Assembly: GCA_029204225.1 (NCBI GenBank)
Contig: CM055093.1
Span: forward strand, 19,768,041 to 19,832,040
Reading direction: 5' to 3'
DNA: 64,000 bases
Source of the DNA: Diphasiastrum complanatum
Taxonomy: Eukaryota > Streptophyta > Lycopodiopsida > Lycopodiales > Lycopodiaceae
Shown: positions 53,317-64,000 of the stretch, piece by piece
Layout: each line of letters opens with the position of its first letter
How positions within the stretch are numbered: the stretch's first letter is position 1
Notes under the pieces: model-generated
Told to the model about the DNA's origin: nothing
Seen by the model: only the letters and a program-made list of their open reading frames with translations
Databases searched by the model: none
Position numbers and translations under genes: made by a program

Positions 53317-54237
53317 TTGCCAGAAAGTAATTGTTCTTCTGGTTATAGTCTTCTTGGAATGACAAGCTCGGATAACCCCCCATTCCTCGATTGCCCATTG
53401 GTGCAAGGGGGTTATCAATTAATGTATTATTAACAAGATGCGTATACCAACTATCCTCGGTCAGGATTTCAGACATCTCGGAAGAAGGGACAGTTAGTGA
53501 AAGGACAGCATATGTATATTCGGGGAATTTTGCTTTAATGTACAGTTGTTGAACAGACAGGAGGGCATACAAAATAAGAGAAGCAATATTTACATGGCTG
53601 TAAGTGTAATATGGTCTAGTTATTGGATTAGTGGAGCGAAGTATATTATTTATTTTTACTTCTTCCAAATAACGAGAATAGTTAGCTTCCCAATCTATGT
53701 AGATTTCCCACAGATCAGGGAATAGTAACTGATGAGTAACTCGGGAAGAAACTGATTTAGAGTTAGAGACAACTTCCTTCATATCAAAAATACTAATTGA
53801 TTCTAATTTATTCAAATACTCATCTAGAGTTGGAAAAATATTATTTTTGAATGTTCTTAGGTATTCTAAAATGTATATATACAAGGATCCTGCGACCACA
53901 TGGATATAGTTAGTTTGCACATTGAACTTGTTCTGAACAATGGCAAGGGCGAGGATTCCTTTTTGATGTACAGTTAGTCTAGACCAAAGAGTATTTATGT
54001 TAGAAAAAGTCCAAGGGTTTTCCCATTGTTCTTTTGTGTAGCCAAAAAGTTTAGGTAAGAAAAGGTAATCCATTCTCCATTGGAGTTCTGGACTACAAAA
54101 AGGTGGAAGAAAGAATGTTAGTTCCTGATGAAATGTCTGAAATTCTGACCTTACTAGTGAGTACACAATCTTGTTTTTCTTTACAACTCTCCACTTGGTG
54201 ACGCCTGAGCTTGATATGGAATGATGCTTAACGCCTC
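53317..54237 (-). CDS. unidentified frame of about 300 codons at the 3' end of the gypsy element
   Basis: The frame is open from about 54237 to 53317 and on into the LTR end (stop at 53273). It has no ATG near its start; the first Met is in WRMDYLFLPKLFGYTKEQW. Segments such as YYTYSHVNIASLILYALLSV and DSWYTHLVNNTLIDNPLAPM look like a folded globular protein rich in Tyr, Leu and Asn. No RT, integrase, protease, zinc or transmembrane pattern is evident. Its place, 3' of pol, is where Athila elements carry an env-like gene, but it also occupies the place of the missing 3' LTR body. A captured foreign gene, such as a non-retroviral capsid-like sequence, is an alternative. Function unknown. Confidence 0.55.
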
Positions 54238-54405
54238 AAGTTGGTCTTCAGCAGTTTGTATCCCTGCAGCCTCCTTGGATTCAATCTGTGTCTCTTGATC
54301 TTGGCCTTGTGCTTGTTCTTCCGCATCTGAAATCTGCATTTGATGACAATCGCCATAGTGCTTGCAATTGTAAATGAGCGATGGCAGACAAGAGCTTGAT
54401 CGCAA
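54181..54405 (-). CDS. Gln/Glu-rich short frame upstream of the unidentified frame
   Basis: About 74 codons ending at 54181, with MQISDAEEQAQGQDQETQIE and ALSIIPYQAQASPSGEL, low-complexity and acidic. It overlaps the start of the longer unidentified frame in another phase. A single indel or splice could join them, making this a disordered N-terminal arm. No function is assigned. Confidence 0.35.
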   Translation of the reverse strand: MRSSSCLPSLIYNCKHYGDCHQMQISDAEEQAQGQDQETQIESKEAAGIQTAEDQLEALSIIPYQAQASPSGEL

Positions 54406-54896
54406 CTATTCGCAAATTGGAGAGCAAGAGTGATGGAAAGTGGTAGCGACAACAACTGAAGTATTTGAGGTTTTAGACGTACTGATGATATTTTAGCGGA
54501 TTAGACTAATATTAAATGGAAGCATGTCCTTCTTTTTGAAGGTACATACTCAATAATAAAGTGTCTAGTCCTAAAAAACAAAAATAAATAAATAAATAAA
54601 CAAAATACATGAATGCTTTGCTTGGTAAATCAAAGCAAAGATTATTATGCAAAAAATACGAAGGTGTCAAAAGGTAGAAAATCCCGAAAAATGCGAAGGT
54701 AAGTGTCGCAATTTCCATATTTCTAAAATGGTAAATTCACTTAATACATAGTATTCCAATGTACTGTCGGGTTTTTCTCAAAATACAAACAATGCAGCAA
54801 TGCTTTGGTATTTTCAGCATTTTTGCTAAAATGTAACCTGGTTTCGGAATTTTCACAAAATCTTCGGTAAAAATGATGCACCGGAAATTAGCCATA
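54406..54896. other. non-coding spacer between pol and the 3' frames
   Basis: AT-rich. It carries AAGTGTCGCAATTT and ACTGTCGGGTTTTTCTC, words also found in the LTRs of the intron-11 copia element. Confidence 0.4.
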
Positions 54897-56426
54897 TTAG
54901 CGCTTCACCCTTGAACCATTTACTCGAGTGTCAAGTAAATGTCCTTGGAGATCAGCTAACTGAAGTGATCCATTATTAAAAACTTCTATGACTTTATACG
55001 ATCCCATCCATCTGGTATGTAATTTTCCAGGAAACAACATGTGTCTGTTATCATACAGAAGCACACAGTCCCCTTGTTTAATTTTTATTTTCTTAATGGA
55101 TTGATCAAAAATTTCTTTTCTTTTACTCTGAACTCGTTCAGTCTCGATTAATGAAAGACGACGATCCTCTTCTAGTTGCGTCAAATAAATCATCTGCTCC
55201 CGGAGACTATCATGTTCATCCATTCGCTCTTCATTACTAATGTGAAACGTCGGAACTTCGAATTCTATTGGTAGTATGGGATGCATTCCATACACAAGAT
55301 AGTATGGAGTCTGCCTAGCTGTAATCTTTTCAGCAGTTCTATATGCCCATAAGACAGACGGTAACTTCTGATCCCAATCAGAAGAATGTGTTTCCGTTAC
55401 TTTATTCAAAATTTTACATAGAATTCCATTTGCCCGCTCCGTAAGCCCATTTGCTTTTGGAATATATGGAGTAGTTTGGCGATGTGTAATAGAAAAATAT
55501 GACAACATGGCTTCAATGGTCTGATTAAGAAAATGGGTTCCCCTATCGCTAACAAGTTCTAAGGGACAACCATATCGCGTGATAATGTTTTGGAATAAAA
55601 ACTTTGCTACAGTCTTAGCATCATTCTTAATTGTGGCTTCGGCCTCTACCATCTTGGTAGCATAGTCCATGGCAACGAGTATGTAACGACGACGAGTTTT
55701 ACGCGTGATCAGTTTGATAGGTCCTACAAAATCTATCCCCCACTTCTGAAAGGGTGCTAAGGGGATAATTGGGGTAAGCGGCCAATGTGTTGCGAAACTG
55801 GATTTTCCCATCCTCTGGCATGCATCACATTGTTTAATGAATAATTCAACATCTCTATAGATGGTAGGCCACCAATATTTAGCATTGAAAATCTTTTTTG
55901 CAGTGTTTTTAAGAGCATAGTGACCCCCCGAATCTTCCTCATGTAATGCACTTATTACAGCGGTTGTCTCGGTTGGTTCTAAACATCGGCGGAGACTATC
56001 GTCAGCTCCTAATTTAAACAATATACTATTTATAATCGTATAAGGTCCTACCTTAGAGAGAAAAACAGTTTTTTGTTGTTTATTAAAATGTTCAGGATAT
56101 ATCTGGTCCTGTAAGAAATTAATAACGTCCATATAAATTGATGTTTCTGATTGAATACTTATTATATGTTCATCTGGAAATTCATCAGAAATGGGTTCTA
56201 ATTGATTTTTTGTTTGGAGGCGGGATATATAATCAGCAATTTGATGATCCTTGTCTCTTCTTAATTCTACTTCATAATTAAACTCGTCTAATAATAATAC
56301 CCATCTAGCTATTCTACCCAAAAGATCAGGTTTATTCACTAAATGTTTTAATGCGTAGTGATCTACATGAAAAACAAAAGGGTATCCTAAAAGGTAATGT
56401 CTAAATTTCTTTACTGAATAAATCAT
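54897..56426 (-). pseudogene. gypsy RNase H end and integrase
   Basis: 509 open codons. RNase H end: VDHYALKHLVNKPDLLGRIA. Integrase zinc domain: HYALKNTAKKIF then CDACQRMGKSS. Catalytic core: GIDFVGPIK with the first Asp, SDRGTHFLNQTIEAM with the second, and PKANGLTERANGILCKIL with the Glu. The C-terminus ends RWMGSYKVIEVFNNGSLQL and VNGSRVKR, without a chromodomain. The integrase looks complete. Confidence 0.88.
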
Positions 56427-57075
56427 CCCTAGTGCTTCTCGCTCTGTAGCGAAATCATTCTTTTCTAATGCAGCGAGTTGCCTTCCCGCATAGTAAATTG
56501 GATAATCTACATTTTGGTCATCTTTCTGAAAGCACTACACCTATCGCAAATGATGATGTGTCTACATATACATGGAATTTTTTAGCCCAATTTGGAGGTC
56601 TAACCCCAGTGGCTTCTGCTAATGACTGTTTTAATTGATCAAAAGCTTGCTGATGGTCATGTGTCCAATGGTACTCAACAAATTTTTTTAGTAAGTTTGT
56701 TAAAGAAGTTACTATTATAGCATAATCTTTAATTATCCTCCGATAGTAGCCTACATGTCCTAGAAAACCTCTAAGCTCTCTTAAATTGGTTGGTTCTAGT
56801 AATTCTAAAATCATTTTTATTTTTTCGATGTCGGCTTGTATACCATCCTTTGAAATTTTATGCCCTAAAAGGATGCCTTCCCTCATCCCAAAGTAACACT
56901 TAGTTGGATGCAGTTTAAGAGATGTCTCTTGACATCTTCTCAATGTTTTCTCTAATGCATCTAAGGTTTTTAGTTGATGAATAGACACAAAAGTCATCCA
57001 TGAAAATTTCTAAAAACTTTCTTAAAAATTTTTGAAAAATATTTGTCATCATACGTTGGAAACGATCCATTTTCT
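56427..57075 (-). pseudogene. gypsy RT C-terminal half and RNase H start
   Basis: RFQRMMTNIFQKFLRKF and FMDDFCVYSS (active site near 57010) are followed, after a frame change near 56970, by KLHPTKCYFGMREGILLGHK and LRELRGFLGHVGYYRRI, then VYVDTSSFAIGVVLSE of RNase H. The N-terminal half of RT is missing. A further frame change near 56520 precedes the next frame. Confidence 0.86.
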
Positions 57076-57562
57076 TAGGCAAACCACCCAAGAACCATTC
57101 ATTTTGCATAGGAACTGGATACTGGGCTCTTAACTTTCCTATTAATTTCTTAACCCTACGAGTATATTTCCTAAGTGATTCCTTTGGCTTTTTCTCAACA
57201 GAGTTAAGCCGAGCCAACAATCTAGTGGAATATCCTATTTTCCTAAATTGTTTAAGGAATGCTGCTTTTAAAGCGTTCCAAGTATTAACTGTTTCCGGTA
57301 CTAATTGACTATACCAAATGCTAGCCTACTTCCGCAGAAGACCTGGCAAAATTCTAACTTTATCCTCGTCCGTCTGCTCTTTGTTTGCTATGGTAATGGA
57401 TTCAAATTGCGACAAATAACTATCTGCATCTTCAGATGATGATCTCTTAAAGAAATTGTATCTGATTTTTGTAGATGTGGGTGGCGCTGGATTAGCCATA
57501 TTAACAGATGATGGTGAACTAGATGAACTTGGAGGATCCGAATCTAAACTTCGCTCGGACAA
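57076..57562 (-). pseudogene. gypsy gag, partial
   Basis: The 5' part has a Ser/Pro-rich start and DADSYLSQFESITIANKEQ, a TAG near 57328, then KKPKESLRKYTRRVKKLIGK and EWFLGGLPKK, typical of retrotransposon gag capsid. It runs directly into RT in the same frame; gag C-terminus, zinc knuckle and protease are missing. Confidence 0.8.
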
Positions 57563-57903
57563 AGATTCTGAACTTGGTTCAGAAGTAGAATCAGACGAAT
57601 CTGAGTTAGGTGAATCTATAGAACTTGTGTTTCAACGGATCTTTCCTCAAATGAATCTACAAATGCTGTAGTAGCGTTTAGAAGATCATTAAACGCTTCA
57701 GGTGTCAATCTTGCTCTAACTGATGAGTTTTGCAAATTCTGCAAATACAAATCTCTAGACTTCCTATATGATTCTTATCGTTGTGCATGCTCTAAACATT
57801 TCTGTTCAATAGTTGCTTGAGAGTATGTTCTTGGCATGCATTACATGAGAAAGATTTGTAGATGTAATACACTTAAAAATATCGCAAAAGGTGAAATTCA
57901 TCT

Positions 57904-57922
57904 CCCCGGGAACGTCGCCAAA
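57904..57922 (-). other. primer binding site of the Tat/Athila-like element
   Basis: TTGGCGACGTTCCCGGGGA on the minus strand, a few bases after the LTR end. It resembles the TGGCGCCGTTGCCGGGGA primer site of Athila/Tat elements (Asp tRNA class). Confidence 0.7.
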
Positions 57923-57925
57923 TTA

Positions 57926-58948
57926 TGTGGTGGCCTAATCGTTATAGATTTCCACAAAAGCGATGAATTACGTAGTATAAAAGTTTGGTCATTTTCCAAG
58001 AGAGAGAATAATCTCATCCTTTGCATGGTAAATGTATGTATGATGGTAAACAAACTAGAATGTATAAAACTCACAATGAATACTACAGCAACATAACTGG
58101 TTATCCAAAGATATTTGGGTAAATTGGCATCCAGGAACACCAATGATGAAACGATTTGGTCAAGGTCTGCAATTGTAAAGATTACTTTATCTTCCAGACT
58201 CTTCAGACATCAGGTAAACAGTCAGAACAGACAACAACTAGCGAATAGATTCATCAAGCAGAATCACATTGGCTAAGGATTCTTCTTAATCAAACACAGA
58301 GGATTAACTTTTATTACAGAAAGCAAACAAATCAAAACATCAAACAATCTCATTATCTGAACACATAGCTCATTCAGAGTTTGAAGAAAGTTCTGCTAAA
58401 GGTTCTGCTTAATAGCTTCGGCTAATTCCCTGCACACATTAATCAGAATTGTTACTTGCTGGTGTCGCCTGAAAATCCATGTTAGAGTAACTGAAATTCA
58501 GTATAACGTAAGAAATGTGTGTGACGCAAATAGAACAGTATCACAATCAATCACAGATCATACAGAGTGTATTTGCACAAATGATAAGAAGTAATTCTGT
58601 GAAAGATAGGAAAGGGAAAGAATGCTCAAGCTATAGGAACTTGCTCTTCACTCTCTATTGATACTCAGCTCTGCGTAGAAATGTGTATGTACAGTGGCAC
58701 AAAGTGCTGTCCTTATAGGAATATTCTTCAACCTCAATGTCGCTTACGAACCATCAAATGTCGGTTCTGAACTTCTATTGCGTCTCTTATAGAACGTCGC
58801 AACTTCTACTCAAAATATGAATTTACAAAGTGCATAATAGGCCTTTACATGAATTTAGGCACTATAGCACATTTTACATACATAGAATTTGAAATTTTTG
58901 TACAGTATATGACAAAACTTGGATAATGTGAGATCATAAGACTCCACA
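57926..58948 (-). mobile_element. 5' LTR of the Tat/Athila-like element
   Basis: A 1,023-bp segment from TGTGGTGGCC to GACTCCACA. Only its last 36 bp (minus orientation) recur at the other end of the insertion, at 53277-53312. Confidence 0.8.
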
Positions 58949-58953
58949 ACTAT

Positions 58954-60721
58954 CTATGAGGCTAAGAACACCTCTAGGCTCCTCACTCTTAGAAATCAAA
59001 TCTTCCAAAGTAGTCAAAAGAGTGATGAGAGTGCATCTAATTATGTTTTGAGAGTCAAGGATATTCATAGGTTGCTTGCGCGCATTGGTGATTCTATCAA
59101 TCAAAGTGAGCTAGTCCAAGTCATTCTCAATGGCTTGAGAAATGAATTTGGCAACCTTGTCCAATCCTATGCCATTAAGGAGGAGCTACCAAGCTTGGAG
59201 GCCCCCCAAAGTGTGCTTGTTTCTGAAGAATCAAGACAAGAGTACAAACTCTTGAGGATGGACAAGCTTTCTCTCAATCATAATGATGGCAAAGCTTTAT
59301 TTGTCAAGGACAAGCACAAAGGGAGGAGCAAGAGCCAATATCAACAATCCTCAAGCAAGGACAAAGCCAAAGCCAAAGAGAAAGATGAGGAGGAGGATGA
59401 CTACTCGAGTTCTTCTATATCCAAGCTCAAGAAGGAAAAGATCAAGTGCTTTTATTGTGGCAAGAAAGGCCATTATGCCACCAATTGCTTCAAGAAGAAG
59501 AATCAACTCAAGCAAGCCAACATCACCAATGAGAAGGAAGACACTATTGCAAGTGATGGAGAGGGATCTCTTATGGTCTCTAGCTTCTCATCCTCTCCTT
59601 TCAAGAAGGATGGATTATGGTATATTGATAGTGGACCCTCTTCACATATTTGTAGCTCCAAGGACTCTTTCTCTTCTATTGTAGCTTATGATGGAGCCAA
59701 GAAATCAATATACAGTGCAAATAATTATGAATGTCCTATTGAAGGAATTTGGAATATTCTCTTAAAGCTTGCCTCTTCTAATGTTCTTTCTCTTAGTAAG
59801 GTTCTTTATGTACCTAAGCTTACTAAAAATCTTATTAGTGTTGGCCAATTGTTTGATAATGGCCTTGATGTGAAATTCAATGTTGATACTTGTACTATCA
59901 AAAAGAATGATGAGATACTTGCACTAGGATCTAGATTTGGAGGCATCTATAAACTAGATCCAAGAGAATGTGTAAATGCTCGTAATGTTGCTCTTGTGAG
60001 AAAGCTATCTATGGAGGAGTTATGGCATAGGAGGTTGGGACATCCCAATTACAAATCCATGCTCTCTATGATCAAAGAAGCCAAAGCTATTGGCTTGCCA
60101 AAGTCATTTTCCAAGGAGATCAAGCCTTGTGGGTCTTGTGCTATTGCTAAATCTCACAAAAAGCCATTTACAAGGTCTTCTATCAAGAGTAAGCATGCTT
60201 TGGATTTGATCCACCCGGATGTTCATTTCTCATCATCTATGAGCAAGGGAGGAGCCACTTGTTTTGTTACCTTTATTGATGATTTCACAAGATTCACTTG
60301 GATGTATCTTCTTGCTTCTAAATCTATGGTGTTTGATTATTTGCTTATTTTCAAAGCTTATGTTGAGAAGCAATTCTCATTTAAGATTATAGTTGTTAGA
60401 TGTGATGGAGGTGGAGAGTATATTTCCAATAAATTCCATGACTATTGTGAGCTTGAAGGCATTAAAAGGGGGTTCTCTTGTGTCTACTCTCTATCTCAAA
60501 ATGAAGTGGCTGAGAGAAAGAATAGATCCTTATGTGAATGTGCAAAAGCCATGAGGATTGAGGCATATTTGCCAAAAGACTTTTGGGGAGAAGCCATAAG
60601 TTGTGCAAATTATCTTTGCAATAGACTCCCACATACAGCTCTTGGAGGAAAGTCACCATATGAGATCTTATATTTGAAGAAGCCTAAGGTTGATCGCCTT
60701 AGAGTTTTTGGATGCATATGA
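58954..60721 (+). pseudogene. copia gag end, protease and integrase
   Basis: The gag frame resumes after the gypsy insertion; a continuous frame of 557 codons runs from 59048. Zinc knuckle: CFYCGKKGHYATNC (near 59450). Protease: LWYIDSGPSSHICSS (DSG). Pre-integrase: LWHRRLGHPNYKSMLSM. Integrase core: TCFVTFIDDFTRFTWMYLL, VRCDGGGEY and SQNEVAERKNRSLCECAKAM, so the catalytic D, D and E are kept. It ends at a TGA (60719-60721), where the family continues with FAQNPLETRKK. Confidence 0.9.
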
Positions 60722-61730
60722 TTTGCTCAAAATCCCTTGGAAACAAGGAAGAAGGATGATCCTACTTCATGCAAAGGGATTATGGTTGGATACTCATCCA
60801 CCAAAAAGGCTTATAGAGTCTTTGTTCTCTCTACTTCCCAAGTGATTGAAAGTAGAGATGTTATTTTCCATGAAGATCAATATTCATCTTTTGAAGGAAC
60901 TGAGATCAAGTTATCTATAGATGCATCACCAACTATTGCTATTGAAGACAATTATGATGTGATGGGGTCGAGATTTGAAGAGGATTCTTCTCGGATTTTT
61001 TCACCAAGAAGATCTATGAGAGATAGATCCGAGCCTAAGAGGCTCTCTTATGTTGATAAAGGCAAGCAAGTGGATCTTGATACCACTAATTATGCTTTTT
61101 TTTGTTTCTCATGAAGAGCCAAAGAATGTACAAGAGGCACTTAATACCAAGGAGTGGTATGATGCCATGAGGCAAGAGTATGATGCATTGATCACCAACA
61201 ATACTTGGGGGCTTGTGGATCCACCATCCAACAAGCATGTGATTGGTTGCAAGTGGGTATTTCAAATCAAATACAATCATGATGGCACCATCAACAAGTT
61301 CAAGGCAAGATTATGTGCCAAAGGATTTGCTCAAATCCATGGCCTTGACTATGAGGAGACCTTTGCACCTGTTCCAAAGATGGTGACAATAAGAATTCTT
61401 ATTTCTCTTGCTTGTTTTTTCAAATGGAAGGTGTTCCAATTAGATGTATCCAATGCTTTTTAAAATAGTTATCTTGAGGAGGAGGTTTATATGGAACAAC
61501 CTCAGGGATTCATCAAGGATGAGTCCATAGTGTGCTTGCTCTTCAAAAGTCTTTATGGACTAAAGCAAGCACCAAGATCATGGTATTCAAGACTCAACTT
61601 ATCTCACTAGGATTTGTTCTTAGTGACTATGATCCTTCTATGTATTTAAATCTTGTTTATAGTAATATTGTCATTCTTCTAATCTATGTTGATGACATTA
61701 TTCTTTGTGGAAGTTGTATTTAATGTCCTT
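60722..61730 (+). pseudogene. copia integrase-RT linker and 5' half of RT
   Basis: 60737-61114 carries the integrase end (KKDDPTSCKGIMVGYSSTKK) and linker. A one-base shift near 61100 leads to RT: EWYDAMRQEYDALITNNTW, GCKWVFQIKYNHDGTINKFK, LCAKGFAQIHGLDYEETFAP. A TAA lies near 61462, and YGLKQAP is in another frame near 61555. The active site LLIYVDDIILCG ends near 61710. Similarity stops about 20 bp later. Confidence 0.86.
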
Positions 61731-61804
61731 GTGGAAATGAAGACTTATGCATGTCTTAAGGGGAACCTCAAAGCCCATGGCATCCAAAACATGGGAGCTA
61801 TGTG

Positions 61805-64000
<2,196 letters not shown>

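Larger units (their letters stand above)
53277..58948 (-). mobile_element. Tat/Athila-like Ty3/gypsy element inserted in copia gag
   Basis: ACTAT occurs at 53272-53276 and 58949-58953, and the insert begins TGTGGTGGCC and ends GACTCCACA, so both termini are intact. On the minus strand: 5' LTR (57926-58948), Asp-tRNA-type primer site, gag, fused partial RT, RNase H, integrase, then a non-pol segment with an unidentified long frame, then only about 36 bp of LTR. There is no chromodomain; FMDDFCVYS and the primer site fit the Athila/Tat group. Confidence 0.87.
51592..61730 (+). mobile_element. Ty1/copia element, 3'-truncated, with a gypsy insertion in gag
   Basis: 5' LTR (51592-52247), primer site, leader, gag, protease, integrase and RT up to the active site are in order. 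The gag is split at 53276/58954 by a gypsy element with target duplication. The protein sequence is well kept, with only two or three frame breaks, so it was active not long ago. RT stops soon after its YVDD motif; RNase H and 3' LTR are absent from the window. Confidence 0.87.

Overview
This is nuclear DNA of a land plant with a large, repeat-rich genome. It carries one host gene with very long introns, and nearly everything else recognisable is transposable element. The host gene encodes a VAL/HSI2-type B3 repressor. Introns of about 10 kb filled with nested LTR retrotransposons suggest a fern, lycophyte, gymnosperm or large-genome angiosperm. The sequence alone does not decide which.

Layout. 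About 0.8-5.5 kb is a decayed Ty3/gypsy chromovirus on the + strand with a 3' LTR. 6.9-8.3 kb is the 5' part of a Helitron replicase/helicase gene, followed by an array of imperfect palindromes. 8.6-13.2 kb has no gene, but holds a SINE-like segment, a 111-bp duplication and a (GA)n tract. 13.2-48.7 kb is the VAL-like gene on the minus strand. I resolve 14 coding exons whose splice phases all agree; they sum to 2,904 nt (967 codons plus stop). Its introns hold a Ty1/copia element without gag (17.4-23.5 kb), a LINE-ORF1-like remnant, two TIR transposons of one family, a GC-rich palindrome, small retroelement relics and, in intron 1, a multi-layer nest. In that nest a chromovirus-like element without a reverse transcriptase (39.6-45.2 kb) and a solo LTR (45.33-45.78 kb) both sit inside an older copia element.

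The region upstream of the VAL start (48.7-50.0 kb) has a (CT)n/(GA)n tract and a cluster of RY (CATGCA) motifs, the element that B3 proteins of this family bind. Autoregulation is therefore plausible.

51.6-61.7 kb is a fairly well preserved Ty1/copia element on the + strand (5' LTR, PBS, gag, protease, integrase, half of RT). Its gag is split by a Tat/Athila-like gypsy insertion on the minus strand (53,277-58,948) with a perfect 5-bp target duplication. That insertion has an unidentified open frame of about 320 codons where the 3' LTR should be, and this is the most unusual feature of the window. The copia element stops just after the RT active site, beside a 257-bp (GA)n tract. From 62.1 kb to the end I see only short tandem duplications.

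Exon models and domain calls rest on reading translations and splice consensus by eye. No database search or alignment program was run.
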